15,116 bases of DNA, taken from positions 1 to 15,116 of the forward strand of contig DCQT01000079.1 of the NCBI GenBank assembly GCA_002323535.1. The letters are read 5' to 3'. Position 1 is the first letter of the stretch, and every line of letters begins with the position of its first letter. This DNA comes from Bacteriovoracaceae bacterium UBA1511 (GTDB taxonomy: Bacteria > Bdellovibrionota > Bacteriovoracia > Bacteriovoracales > Bacteriovoracaceae). The notes beneath the pieces were generated by a model that did not search any database, had not been told where the DNA came from, and was given only the letters and a program-made list of their open reading frames with translations. The position numbers were made by a program, and so were the translations under genes. This document shows, in pieces, positions 1 through 6,920 of this stretch.

Positions 1-24
1 CAAGGAAAACTTGGGGCTTTTTTT
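1..24 (+). terminator. Intrinsic terminator, left part cut by the window edge
   Basis: CAAG at 1-4, loop GAAAA at 5-9, then CTTGGGGC at 10-17 and seven T residues at 18-24. The right arm is longer than the visible left arm, so the stem very likely continues as GCCC just outside the window. It would end a rightward transcript entering from the left. An A/T tract also flanks it on the htpG side, so it may serve htpG as well if a T tract lies beyond the edge. Only half the stem is visible. Confidence 0.6.
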
Positions 25-36
25 AAAGTTTAAACA

Positions 37-1995
37 CTAAAGGGCGAAAGTCGTTAAATCACTGATCAGCTCTTGAGATCTTTTAACAAAAGCATCACGG
101 TTTTCAACTTTTAACCCTTCGCTTGAGATATACGCAAGATCTTCAACGTAATGACAAATCTTTTCTACAAGCTCTTGCTTGTTTTCTTTTTGAGAAATTT
201 TAAGCGCATTTAAAATTAAAGGATTTGAAGGGTTTACAACTAAAGTCTTTTTTACTGGAAATGGATTATTCCCCATGGACATTGTCATTTTTGATAAACG
301 CTTCATTTGTTCATCAACTTTGAAAAACGCAGGAGTCGTTGAGTTTTTGATATTCTGAACTTCAATGTCCATCCCTTGATCGCCAAATGGATTTGCTTGA
401 TCCTCTTTCTTTTTTTCGTTTTCATCTTTTTTAGGTGCAAGGATCGACTCAAAAAGTTCTTTGATTTTAATATCATTTTCCGTGCTGTTTTCTGTTCCAA
501 GGATGTTAGCTATTTCCGCATCAACAGAAGAAAATTTTACCTCAGATTCGCCAATCTTTTTCATCTCAACATGTTGCATGAAGTGTGGGTCGATATAATC
601 GTCTACTTCTACAGTGTGAACACCTTCACTGAGTAATTGGTTTTTTAAGGCGATGTCGGATTTGTCTTTTTCGAAGTAAAGAACTTTACCTTCCATTTTT
701 TCTTTATAACTTTCTGGGATACTTTCAATGTACTCTGGCAATGTGATGTACTTATCCTCAGAGTTCTTAAAGATTATTCTCTCTCTCATAAGATCACTAA
801 ATTTCTCATCACTGACACAACCATACTTAATAAAAAGTCCTGTATCACTCCAGATAGATTCATACTTTTCTCTGTCGTTAATCCAAAGCTTTTTAAGACT
901 CTCTGCTACTTTTTTAACGATGTAACCTGATATTCTTTTTACCGTTGGATCACCTTGAAGTGAACTTCTTGAAACATTTAGAGGGATATCACTTGAATCA
1001 ATATAACCTCTTAGAAGACTTAAAAATTCTGGAACAATATTTTTTACGTTATCTGTAACAAACATTTGTTTTGCATAAAGTCTGATATTAGTTTCATTAA
1101 ACGGTTTGTTTTGATTTATTTTTGGAAAAAATAAAATTCCATCAAGCGTAAATGGGTGATCTATTTTAAGGTGAATCCAAAAAAGAGGCTCCCCGTCCAT
1201 TGGAAATTTTTGACGATAAAAATTAATGTAGTCTTCGTCTTTTAGTTCTTTAGGATCGCGCTTCCATAATGGAGTTGTTTCATTAATAAATTGTGGCTCA
1301 TTTGGCAGAGGGTCTTTTGATTGATCTTCTGTCCCGTCCTCTTTTGTCGGGTAAGTGACTTTGTTTTCGTCTAAAACACCGATTTCATATGGAAGAAAGT
1401 CACAGAATTTTTTTAGAGTTTCACTCATTTTCCAAGCGTTAAGAAATTCCTCTGATTCAGTATTTATATGAAGGGTAATTGTTGTTCCTACTTCTTTTTT
1501 ATCACTGTCTGTAAAAATATATTCAGTTTCACCACTGGAGATCCACTTTGTCGGTTTTGCACCGTCATTCATTGAAAGAGTTTCCACTTCAACTTTGTCG
1601 CTCACCATAAATGCTGAGTAAAAGCCAAGGCCAAACTTACCAATGATTTCACCGCTATCCTCTGGTTTTCCCTCTTTTTCCATTTTCTCCATAAACTCTC
1701 GAGCGCCTGAAAAAGCAAGTTGAGCGATGTATTTTTCTACTTCCTCTTCAGTCATACCTAAGCCGTTGTCCGTGATGGTAAGCGTTTTATTTTCTTTATT
1801 TAAAGAGACCAAAATTTTTCCCGTAGGAATTTCTTGATTTAAGCCTCTTGCGATGGTTGCTCTTTTTGTAATTGCGTCTGTTGCATTGGCCACTAATTCT
1901 CTAATAAATATGTCGTGCTCTGAGTAAAGCCATTTCTTGATGATAGGTAGGATGTCTGTGGTTTCAACCTTAATTGTGCCTTTTCTGTCCGTCAT
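37..1995 (-). CDS. htpG: Molecular chaperone HtpG (bacterial Hsp90)
   Basis: ATP-dependent cytoplasmic chaperone that acts as a homodimer on late folding intermediates, usually together with DnaK. The 652-residue protein has the normal HtpG length. The N-terminal GHKL ATPase domain shows the N box with E33, N37 and D40 (ELVANATDAI), the DNGLGM motif at 76-81 and the glycine-rich GKFGLGFYSAFM lid motif at 119-130. The middle domain keeps the conserved segment around DIPLNVSRSSLQ, whose Arg contacts the ATP gamma phosphate. The C-terminal dimerisation domain follows a lysine/glutamate-rich linker (KKDENEKKKED). The start is ATG at 1995 with GGAGA (complement of 2001-2005) five bases upstream. 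The gene stands alone on its strand and diverges from the asparaginase-like gene. I see no sigma-32 promoter or CIRCE element upstream. Identification is secure. Confidence 0.98.
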   Translation of the reverse strand: MTDRKGTIKVETTDILPIIKKWLYSEHDIFIRELVANATDAITKRATIARGLNQEIPTGKILVSLNKENKTLTITDNGLGMTEEEVEKYIAQLAFSGAREFMEKMEKEGKPEDSGEIIGKFGLGFYSAFMVSDKVEVETLSMNDGAKPTKWISSGETEYIFTDSDKKEVGTTITLHINTESEEFLNAWKMSETLKKFCDFLPYEIGVLDENKVTYPTKEDGTEDQSKDPLPNEPQFINETTPLWKRDPKELKDEDYINFYRQKFPMDGEPLFWIHLKIDHPFTLDGILFFPKINQNKPFNETNIRLYAKQMFVTDNVKNIVPEFLSLLRGYIDSSDIPLNVSRSSLQGDPTVKRISGYIVKKVAESLKKLWINDREKYESIWSDTGLFIKYGCVSDEKFSDLMRERIIFKNSEDKYITLPEYIESIPESYKEKMEGKVLYFEKDKSDIALKNQLLSEGVHTVEVDDYIDPHFMQHVEMKKIGESEVKFSSVDAEIANILGTENSTENDIKIKELFESILAPKKDENEKKKEDQANPFGDQGMDIEVQNIKNSTTPAFFKVDEQMKRLSKMTMSMGNNPFPVKKTLVVNPSNPLILNALKISQKENKQELVEKICHYVEDLAYISSEGLKVENRDAFVKRSQELISDLTTFAL

Positions 1996-2026
1996 TGGGT
2001 TCTCCTAAACAAAATTTTTTATCAAC

Positions 2027-2057
2027 ATTATGATGGTAGTTTCTAGCTAAACGTCAA
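2027..2057 (-). promoter_or_regulatory. Candidate housekeeping-type promoter for htpG
   Basis: Read on the minus strand: TTGACG (complement of 2052-2057), a 19-base spacer, then CATAAT (complement of 2027-2032), about 32 bases before the htpG start codon. Both boxes match the sigma-70 consensus at five of six positions, but the spacer is longer than ideal. No heat-shock element is evident. Confidence 0.4.
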
Positions 2058-2077
2058 CCCGCTAAGGATAAAATTTT

Positions 2078-2083
2078 TATACT
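2078..2083 (+). promoter_or_regulatory. Possible -10 box for the asparaginase-like gene
   Basis: TATACT matches the -10 consensus at five of six positions and would give a leader of roughly 60 bases. No convincing -35 box lies at the right distance. The region where one should be overlaps the proposed htpG -35 box, so the two divergent promoters may be close-packed. Weak call. Confidence 0.22.
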
Positions 2084-2150
2084 CAATTGCCGAAATATTA
2101 GACGACCTGTAGGTGAGGTTTTTTAGTAACTTAATCAATTTGGAATACAA

Positions 2151-2684
2151 ATGAGCCAAAGTAATTTCCACCACTTATGCATTATTACAACTGGTGGAAC
2201 TATTGAGAAGACTTATGATGAGCACGATGGACGTCTCGAGAATAGGTTAACAGAGCTGGAAAAAAGAATTCTTCATCGTTTAAGACTTCCATACATGAGC
2301 TACGAAGTATTTGCTCCTCTGAGTAAGGATAGCCTGCACTTTTCAGATGCTGATCGGGACCTAATCAAAAATACTGCGCTAGAAGCAATTGGCTCAGGCA
2401 GGTTTTCCGCCATCTTGATCATACATGGAACGGATACTATGGATAAAACAGCGGAGTATTTACGGCTGGGTCTTAGTCCAAGCCTGAAATTACCAGTTGT
2501 GTTTACAGGCGCAATGAAGCCTATGGGCTTTGAGGACTCGGATGCGACTCAAAATGTAACGGAGGCGATTATTGCTACTAAGCTTTGCGCTCCTGGTGTT
2601 TATATATCCTTTCATGGTGAGATCTTTGATCTTCCAAATGTACGAAAAAACCGAGAGAAGCTCACTTTTGAAAGAACAAAATAG
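2151..2684 (+). CDS. Single-domain asparaginase-family protein
   Basis: This 177-residue protein matches only the N-terminal catalytic domain of type I/II L-asparaginases, which are normally about 330 residues in two domains. Visible motifs are TTGGTIEK (13-20, nucleophile position T14), D60-S61, HGTDTM (92-97, with the T94-D95 pair), TGAMKP (119-124) and VRKNRE near 164-169, whose Lys aligns with the catalytic Lys of full-length enzymes. The conserved catalytic set is therefore present, but the C-terminal domain, which completes the active site in the dimer, is missing. No frameshifted remainder follows: the 179 bases after the stop show no asparaginase continuation. Short stand-alone asparaginase-domain proteins of about 160-180 residues are known in proteobacteria, so it is probably intact. 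There is no signal peptide, so it is cytoplasmic. The Shine-Dalgarno is weak (GGA at 2142-2144). Amidohydrolase activity on asparagine is uncertain. Confidence 0.8.
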   Translation: MSQSNFHHLCIITTGGTIEKTYDEHDGRLENRLTELEKRILHRLRLPYMSYEVFAPLSKDSLHFSDADRDLIKNTALEAIGSGRFSAILIIHGTDTMDKTAEYLRLGLSPSLKLPVVFTGAMKPMGFEDSDATQNVTEAIIATKLCAPGVYISFHGEIFDLPNVRKNREKLTFERTK

Positions 2685-2863
2685 ACTGCCATAAGTTCTG
2701 GCCAATTCTACTGAAACACATATGATTTCCATAGTTTGTTAACTGATTGAAATATTTATCATTGTCTGTTTAAGACTCTTTTCCTGCCCTGCCATGATAG
2801 GCAGAATGATACCTTAGTATTAGGTAAGCTTTAGCCTCTGAACAGATAGATCGATAGGTGAGT

Positions 2864-4954
2864 ATGAAGGGTCTTAGACTAAATAAAAATGGTTTTATTT
2901 CTTTTGCGATTATTTTTTCGCTCATATCTTCATGCATGCAAAACCCTTCAGCGAGTAGGGCACGTCCTAGAAGTTATATTGTAGATAAAGCAAAACAAGT
3001 TGAGCAAAATGAAATCGACGTAACCGATAACAAGGCCACCCAGACAGAAAATCCTTTCAAAAACTCAACCCTATTGGATACTATTTTAGAAACAGGGAAT
3101 GCGGAGTTAATTCACTTGATTGATCCGCGTAGTGGCTCATTTAAGAAGAAAGTTACAATTGAGAAAAACTATGCAGGTTTCTTTTATTTATCTGGCTTAA
3201 ATATCACATCTCTTAGGCGAAATATTGTGAAGGTTAGGTTTACTTTTGGCCACAATCTTGAGTCCATCGTTGTGCCAGCGACAGTAGGACGAGCACCTGG
3301 ATTAACACCACAATCAGAGATTGAAGTTTTGATTTTGGATTTTTCTTCACGTCCTTTTGAAAATTTAAGACTTTTATATGATTTGTATGATTACAACGAC
3401 TATAGAGATGACTCGGGAGAGGAAACAAAGGACCCTACTGTTGATCCATATGATAGTAATCTTTATTGTCGAGGTTTACGCTTAGAGCATGACCCTACTT
3501 TTGAAGGAACAAGCACTAACTCAAAATGTGATGAAGTTGGAGAGAAGTGTTTATATGCTTACGCCAAAGTTGTGGACAACGGAATAGCTGAGCGCTCAGA
3601 TCGAGAGGACTTGTCTTCAGAAATAGTCTCTGTTGTACCTTCTTTACCGCAAATAGACATAAGTGGATCCGGTTACCAAAATGAGAATGTCGCCGTCAGA
3701 GAAAAGCGTTGCTTACCTGATTCAATCGAAGCTGACACTTTTGAGTTGTTCATGAAGAGTTCAATAAATCCTGAGGGTAGCAACCTTACCGGGACCTTGT
3801 CTTACGGCGATGACTTTGAACTATCAATTGATCCGACTCAGGCTTTTTCTTCCACAAACAAACTTCTTTATTACTACAGAGGTCCTTATCGCTCACTTGA
3901 TACAGGTGCTTGGCAGATAAGCATACCAACGACAGGTGGTAATGGAGCCGTTTTTTCCGGTGATGAGCCAACTGGAGTATTCAAGAGATCTTTTACGGGG
4001 CTTAACGGTTATGGCAGTTATATGTTTCCTCGCAGAGCAAAAATGGAGTTGAAAGCAAATGTTCAACACATGAGTATTGGTAATGAATCGAGTCCATTCA
4101 GTGATAGTTTTTCTTTAAACGAACTTCTTGTTTCAGGGGAAACATCCTATATGTACGGTTGTAGTAAAAGAATGAGTGAATATGATGAGTTTTCTAAGGA
4201 AGGGATTCAAAGTTGTAACGTGACTGCAAAAATAGAGATATTGGCAATGGAAGATGGCAATGAATTTGTGATGGATACAAACATTGAAACCAAACTTCAG
4301 GTAATACGACCTAGTGTCAAAAACTATTTAGGCGAAGAGGTTCTTTATACCTCAATGAAATCTTGTAGTGCTTCTAGTATGTGTGCAAGTGATGAGTGTT
4401 GTTTTAATGATCGTTGTTGGCACAACTCCCTCGTATCTCAGTGTAAGGAAAATGATAACGTTGTTGGTTACTTACAGGTTGGAGAGAGGTGTAACACTGA
4501 CTTAGAGTGCTCAAGCTTTTGTTGCAACCCTTCTTCACAGGTTTGCTCTGTTCATACTAATACCTCCTCAGAACAAGTGTTGTGCTCTAAACCTCCTGAG
4601 GCAAGCTGTATTTCAAAAGAGTTTTGTCGAAAAGAGAATATCGTAAATTGTTTTATTGTTACTACTGGTGTTGATCCGTTAGGAAACCCAGAGTGTGCGC
4701 TGAGGTGTTACAATATGCCTACCCATGGTGATTGCATTAACAATAAATGTCGTGCACCCTCACAGCCTGCTATTCCTGTATTTGATCCGGAAAACCCTGA
4801 TTGTGATGGGGCGAGAACGCCTCCTACTGCAGATGAGGTAACTTTGGATTTCATTCAAGGTTCTAGCTCTTCAAGCTCGGGGTCAAGTTCGGGGTCAAGC
4901 TCTGGAGGTACAAGCGGAACACCAAGTTCAGGGGATGCTTCTTCAAGCATTTAG
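2864..4954 (+). CDS. Large cysteine-rich lipoprotein with Ser/Gly-rich tail
   Basis: A 696-residue exported protein of unknown function. The N-terminus is a lipoprotein signal peptide ending in lipobox ISSC, with the lipidated Cys at 24 (numbered from ATG 2864). The ATG was chosen over an in-frame GTG at 2858 because AGGTG at 2856-2860 can only serve the ATG, although the spacing is short. After a polar linker comes a long region (about 60-490) with scattered Cys and no family I recognise. A Cys-rich block at about 500-648 then carries some 20 cysteines, including two CC clusters of similar spacing (SDECCFNDRCW and CSSFCCNPSSQVC). These resemble small disulfide-knot modules such as the Dickkopf-type N-terminal repeats found in secreted bacterial proteins. 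The C-terminus is low-complexity Ser/Gly. The Cys load implies a periplasmic or surface location with disulfides. A role in attachment to other cells or surfaces is possible but is inference only. Confidence 0.8.
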   Translation: MKGLRLNKNGFISFAIIFSLISSCMQNPSASRARPRSYIVDKAKQVEQNEIDVTDNKATQTENPFKNSTLLDTILETGNAELIHLIDPRSGSFKKKVTIEKNYAGFFYLSGLNITSLRRNIVKVRFTFGHNLESIVVPATVGRAPGLTPQSEIEVLILDFSSRPFENLRLLYDLYDYNDYRDDSGEETKDPTVDPYDSNLYCRGLRLEHDPTFEGTSTNSKCDEVGEKCLYAYAKVVDNGIAERSDREDLSSEIVSVVPSLPQIDISGSGYQNENVAVREKRCLPDSIEADTFELFMKSSINPEGSNLTGTLSYGDDFELSIDPTQAFSSTNKLLYYYRGPYRSLDTGAWQISIPTTGGNGAVFSGDEPTGVFKRSFTGLNGYGSYMFPRRAKMELKANVQHMSIGNESSPFSDSFSLNELLVSGETSYMYGCSKRMSEYDEFSKEGIQSCNVTAKIEILAMEDGNEFVMDTNIETKLQVIRPSVKNYLGEEVLYTSMKSCSASSMCASDECCFNDRCWHNSLVSQCKENDNVVGYLQVGERCNTDLECSSFCCNPSSQVCSVHTNTSSEQVLCSKPPEASCISKEFCRKENIVNCFIVTTGVDPLGNPECALRCYNMPTHGDCINNKCRAPSQPAIPVFDPENPDCDGARTPPTADEVTLDFIQGSSSSSSGSSSGSSSGGTSGTPSSGDASSSI
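4871..4906 (+). repeat. Three 12-base tandem repeats (SSSG codons)
   Basis: Units TCAAGCTCGGGG (4871-4882), TCAAGTTCGGGG (4883-4894) and TCAAGCTCTGGA (4895-4906) encode SSSG three times in the C-terminal tail of the lipoprotein. Near-identity at DNA level suggests recent slippage expansion, so unit number may vary between strains without shifting the frame. Confidence 0.75.
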
Positions 4955-5012
4955 TAATTTTCAAAATTCTAGTTTTAGGTTAACTTTTAGAAAAACACCT
5001 AGGAGTTCTAGA

Positions 5013-5444
5013 ATGAGTTTGCCTGATTTTGATTTAGGGGATGTATATCTTGATCACATTGCTGTTGCGACAAAAGATCTTGAAAGATCTGTTTCAGTTT
5101 TTACAAAGCTAGGATTAAAATTTTCCGAAGAAAGAGAGGTCGTTGAAGATCAAAAGGTCATAACTGCATTCGCTAAAGTCGACGGGCGGGCAAACCTTGA
5201 GTTACTGGAGCCATTGAATGAACAGGGACCTATTCAAAAGTACTTAGAAAAAAAAGGTGAAGGTATTCACCACCTCTGCTTTGCGGTTAAAGATGTTAAT
5301 ATATCAATGGAGAAATTAAAAAAAGAAGGTTTCATTTTTATTTATGATGAGCCCAGGGTTGGCGCTCACGAATGTCTCGTCAATTTTATTCATCCAAAGA
5401 GCACTGGGGGCATTTTAATTGAAGTTTCCCAGAAGCGGGGTTAA
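5013..5444 (+). CDS. mce: Methylmalonyl-CoA epimerase (VOC/glyoxalase fold)
   Basis: Interconverts (R)- and (S)-methylmalonyl-CoA, linking propionyl-CoA carboxylation to methylmalonyl-CoA mutase in the breakdown of propionate, odd-chain fatty acids and branched amino acids; cytoplasmic. The 143-residue product has two paired beta-alpha-beta-beta-beta modules with metal ligands in family positions: H15 (LDHIAVA), E63 (NLELLEP), H86/H87 (GIHHLCF) and E137 (LIEVSQ). The start is ATG 5013, preceded by AGGAG at 5001-5005 with a seven-base gap. A longer in-frame reading from 4935 overlaps the upstream gene, lacks a ribosome-binding site and adds residues foreign to the family. The gene sits 58 bases after the lipoprotein gene and 43 bases before the rhomboid-like gene, so it may be co-transcribed with them. 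The mutase itself is not in the window. Confidence 0.92.
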   Translation: MSLPDFDLGDVYLDHIAVATKDLERSVSVFTKLGLKFSEEREVVEDQKVITAFAKVDGRANLELLEPLNEQGPIQKYLEKKGEGIHHLCFAVKDVNISMEKLKKEGFIFIYDEPRVGAHECLVNFIHPKSTGGILIEVSQKRG

Positions 5445-5487
5445 TCTTAAGACATAAAATTTTCGTATATCAAGACAAGGATGTCTT

Positions 5488-6177
5488 ATGCATCAATATC
5501 GACCGCCCTTAACTAAAGTTAACAAGTACATAATCATTTCTCTGGTTAGCATATTTCTTATCCATGCGATATTTCATCAAGTAAGTGGTGCTTACTTTAG
5601 GCATTTTTTTGGTCTAAACGGAGGGATGTTTTTTTCTGGGCTTATATTTCAAATAGCAACCTACCCATTCATGGCCGGTGGAGTATTTGAGCTACTCTTT
5701 GATTGTTTAATATTATGGTTTATTGGTGGAGAGCTTGAAAGAATTTGGGGATTGAAAAGGTACGTATCGTTTTTGTCATTCTCCGTTGTAACAGGTGGAA
5801 TTCTTTTTCTTGCTATTTCAAGTTTTTTTTCTGCATGGCCAACATTAATGGGGCCAGGTGCCTTAACTTATCCATTGCTAATCGCTTATGGAATTTTGTT
5901 TCCTCAACGAGATTTACTCCTAATCTTCTTCCCTGTTAAAGCAAAGTACTTTTGTCTTATTATTTTGGCGTTACAGGTCTATACAGGAGTTTTTTCTCCT
6001 GGTGGAGTTCAAGCATGGGGAAATTTAGGGGCGATCGTTGGTGGAGTAGGCTGGATGTTGTGGCAGTCAAAGGGTGGAGGAAGATCCACAGGCGCAAGCA
6101 AGAAACCAAGGAAAAACAATCATTTACGACTAGTAGAGGATGATGACGATCAAGATAAGCCTAAATTTTTTCATTGA
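5488..6177 (+). CDS. Rhomboid-fold membrane protein lacking the protease dyad
   Basis: A 229-residue polytopic inner-membrane protein that aligns with the core of rhomboid intramembrane proteases. The hallmark stretch at 57-88 (TYPFMAGG, then ELLFDCLILWFIG, ELERIWG) matches the canonical TM1-TM2 region, and AYGILFP at 133-139 matches the end of TM4. The catalytic residues are absent. The GxSG serine loop reads MGPGALT (121-127) with no Ser. The catalytic-His motif AHLGG reads GNLGA (178-182), with N179 for His. The TM2 oxyanion positions His and Asn are E68 and D72. It is therefore probably an iRhom- or derlin-like pseudoprotease that binds rather than cuts membrane proteins. The last 35 residues form a basic then acidic cytoplasmic tail (ending in VEDDDDQDK). 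The start is ATG 5488 with AAGG at 5477-5480. Fold assignment is good; the function is unknown. Confidence 0.82.
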   Translation: MHQYRPPLTKVNKYIIISLVSIFLIHAIFHQVSGAYFRHFFGLNGGMFFSGLIFQIATYPFMAGGVFELLFDCLILWFIGGELERIWGLKRYVSFLSFSVVTGGILFLAISSFFSAWPTLMGPGALTYPLLIAYGILFPQRDLLLIFFPVKAKYFCLIILALQVYTGVFSPGGVQAWGNLGAIVGGVGWMLWQSKGGGRSTGASKKPRKNNHLRLVEDDDDQDKPKFFH

Positions 6178-6257
6178 TAAAAAATATTCATCACTTTACG
6201 AATCATGAAATGCCGTGTTATCTCTAACTCCTTAATTACAGGAACAGGATTTATAAT

Positions 6258-6422
6258 ATGAGCCTAAGTGAAGGACTAAAAGAAAAAGTTTTAGACATAC
6301 GTTTAAGAGAAAAACTGCTAAGAGAAGGTAAGCTAACAAAGTCTGAGTTAGAAAGTTACCTTAGCTCTCTTCCTGATGATGAAGGAAACTCTGAGCCTCT
6401 TTACAAAGAGTCAGAGCAGTAA
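6258..6422 (+). CDS. Small hypothetical protein, 54 residues
   Basis: An ATG at 6258 preceded by AGGAT (6246-6250) opens a 54-codon frame ending TAA at 6420-6422. The product begins MSLSEGLKEKVLDIR and is rich in charged residues, with a predicted helical N-terminal half (about 1-37, leucines spaced as in an amphipathic helix) and an acidic, disordered C-terminal half. It has no signal peptide, membrane segment or Cys. It lies 80 bases after the rhomboid-like gene, on the same strand, and just before the hairpin terminator at 6450-6500, so it is probably the last gene of that transcript. I recognise no family. A good start context, codon usage like the neighbours and the terminator placement support it as a real gene. 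Confidence 0.6.
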   Translation: MSLSEGLKEKVLDIRLREKLLREGKLTKSELESYLSSLPDDEGNSEPLYKESEQ

Positions 6423-6424
6423 AT

Positions 6425-6901
6425 TTACTGAACAACAAATCGACGATAAAAAATCCGCGAGATAAACCTCTGATTGGTCATTTCGCGGATTTTCTTTTTT
6501 AATCTTTTTTCCAAAAGCAGCTTTCCAGATAGACTATTTAAATCCTCAGGGCTCATTTTACTTACTATATTAATGGCCACATCTTTGATGATAGCGTCAT
6601 ATTTTTCTACTAATTTTTGAGATTTTAAATCTAAGGTCTCAATACTCAATTCAAGTTCTAAAAAACGAAGCCTGCTGCTATTGGATTGCAAGTTAATGAG
6701 TAGGCGAGGGATATTGACGGGGGGAACAAACTCTTTGTCTTTAGTAATAACTTCGTCCTGGTACTCTTTTTTTAGTTTGTCATCGTTAAAAATGGCATTT
6801 TCGTGAACGAATATTGTGTAATAAAAAAAGCCTAGTACACCAAAAGTGACCAGGCTTAATGATAGAGTCGTTATTAAATCAAACTTGTGGGTTCCTTTCA
6901 T
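6425..6901 (-). CDS. FliL-family single-pass membrane protein
   Basis: A 158-residue protein with a short cytoplasmic N-terminus, one membrane segment at about 9-31 and a periplasmic FliL-like domain. The domain shows the conserved elements in order: VNIPRLLINL (62-71), RLRFLELELSIETL (77-90), an alpha-helical KYDAIIKDVAINIVSKMSPEDL (100-121), GKLLLEKRLKKKIRE (126-140) and the closing strand IFYRRFVVQ (150-158), matching the family's terminal FxxFVIQ pattern. FliL proteins associate with the flagellar stator and MotB-like plugs. No flagellar gene is nearby, so this may be a paralogue serving another motor or function. It starts 19 bases after the ald stop with no good Shine-Dalgarno, which suggests translational coupling to ald. 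Its 3' end overlaps the terminator hairpin at 6450-6500. Family call is fairly sure; role is not. Confidence 0.8.
   Translation of the reverse strand: MKGTHKFDLITTLSLSLVTFGVLGFFYYTIFVHENAIFNDDKLKKEYQDEVITKDKEFVPPVNIPRLLINLQSNSSRLRFLELELSIETLDLKSQKLVEKYDAIIKDVAINIVSKMSPEDLNSLSGKLLLEKRLKKKIREMTNQRFISRIFYRRFVVQ
6450..6500 (+). terminator. Strong hairpin terminator inside the convergent FliL-like gene
   Basis: AAAATCCGCGA (6450-6460) and TCGCGGATTTT (6483-6493) form an 11-base perfect stem. The 22-base loop contains a second small pairing, ACC 6466-6468 with GGT 6476-6478. CTTTTTT follows at 6494-6500. It lies 28 bases after the stop of the 54-codon gene and would end the rightward run. On the other strand the same hairpin is followed by six T residues (complement of 6448-6453) before the FliL-like stop codon at 6425-6427. 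Confidence 0.75.
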
Positions 6902-6920
6902 AAGGAAATTGTAACATAAA

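Noticed and set aside
2010..2060. Heat-shock sigma-32 promoter or CIRCE operator upstream of htpG
   Set aside because: Looked for and not found; only a sigma-70-like pair is visible.
2789..2804. Inverted repeat CTGCC-ATGATA-GGCAG as a terminator of the asparaginase-like gene
   Set aside because: Five-base stem only and no T tract after it; could be chance or a weak operator.
4935..5012. N-terminal extension of the methylmalonyl-CoA epimerase frame beginning at 4935
   Set aside because: It overlaps the lipoprotein gene, has no ribosome-binding site and adds residues foreign to the family; ATG 5013 has AGGAG at ideal spacing.
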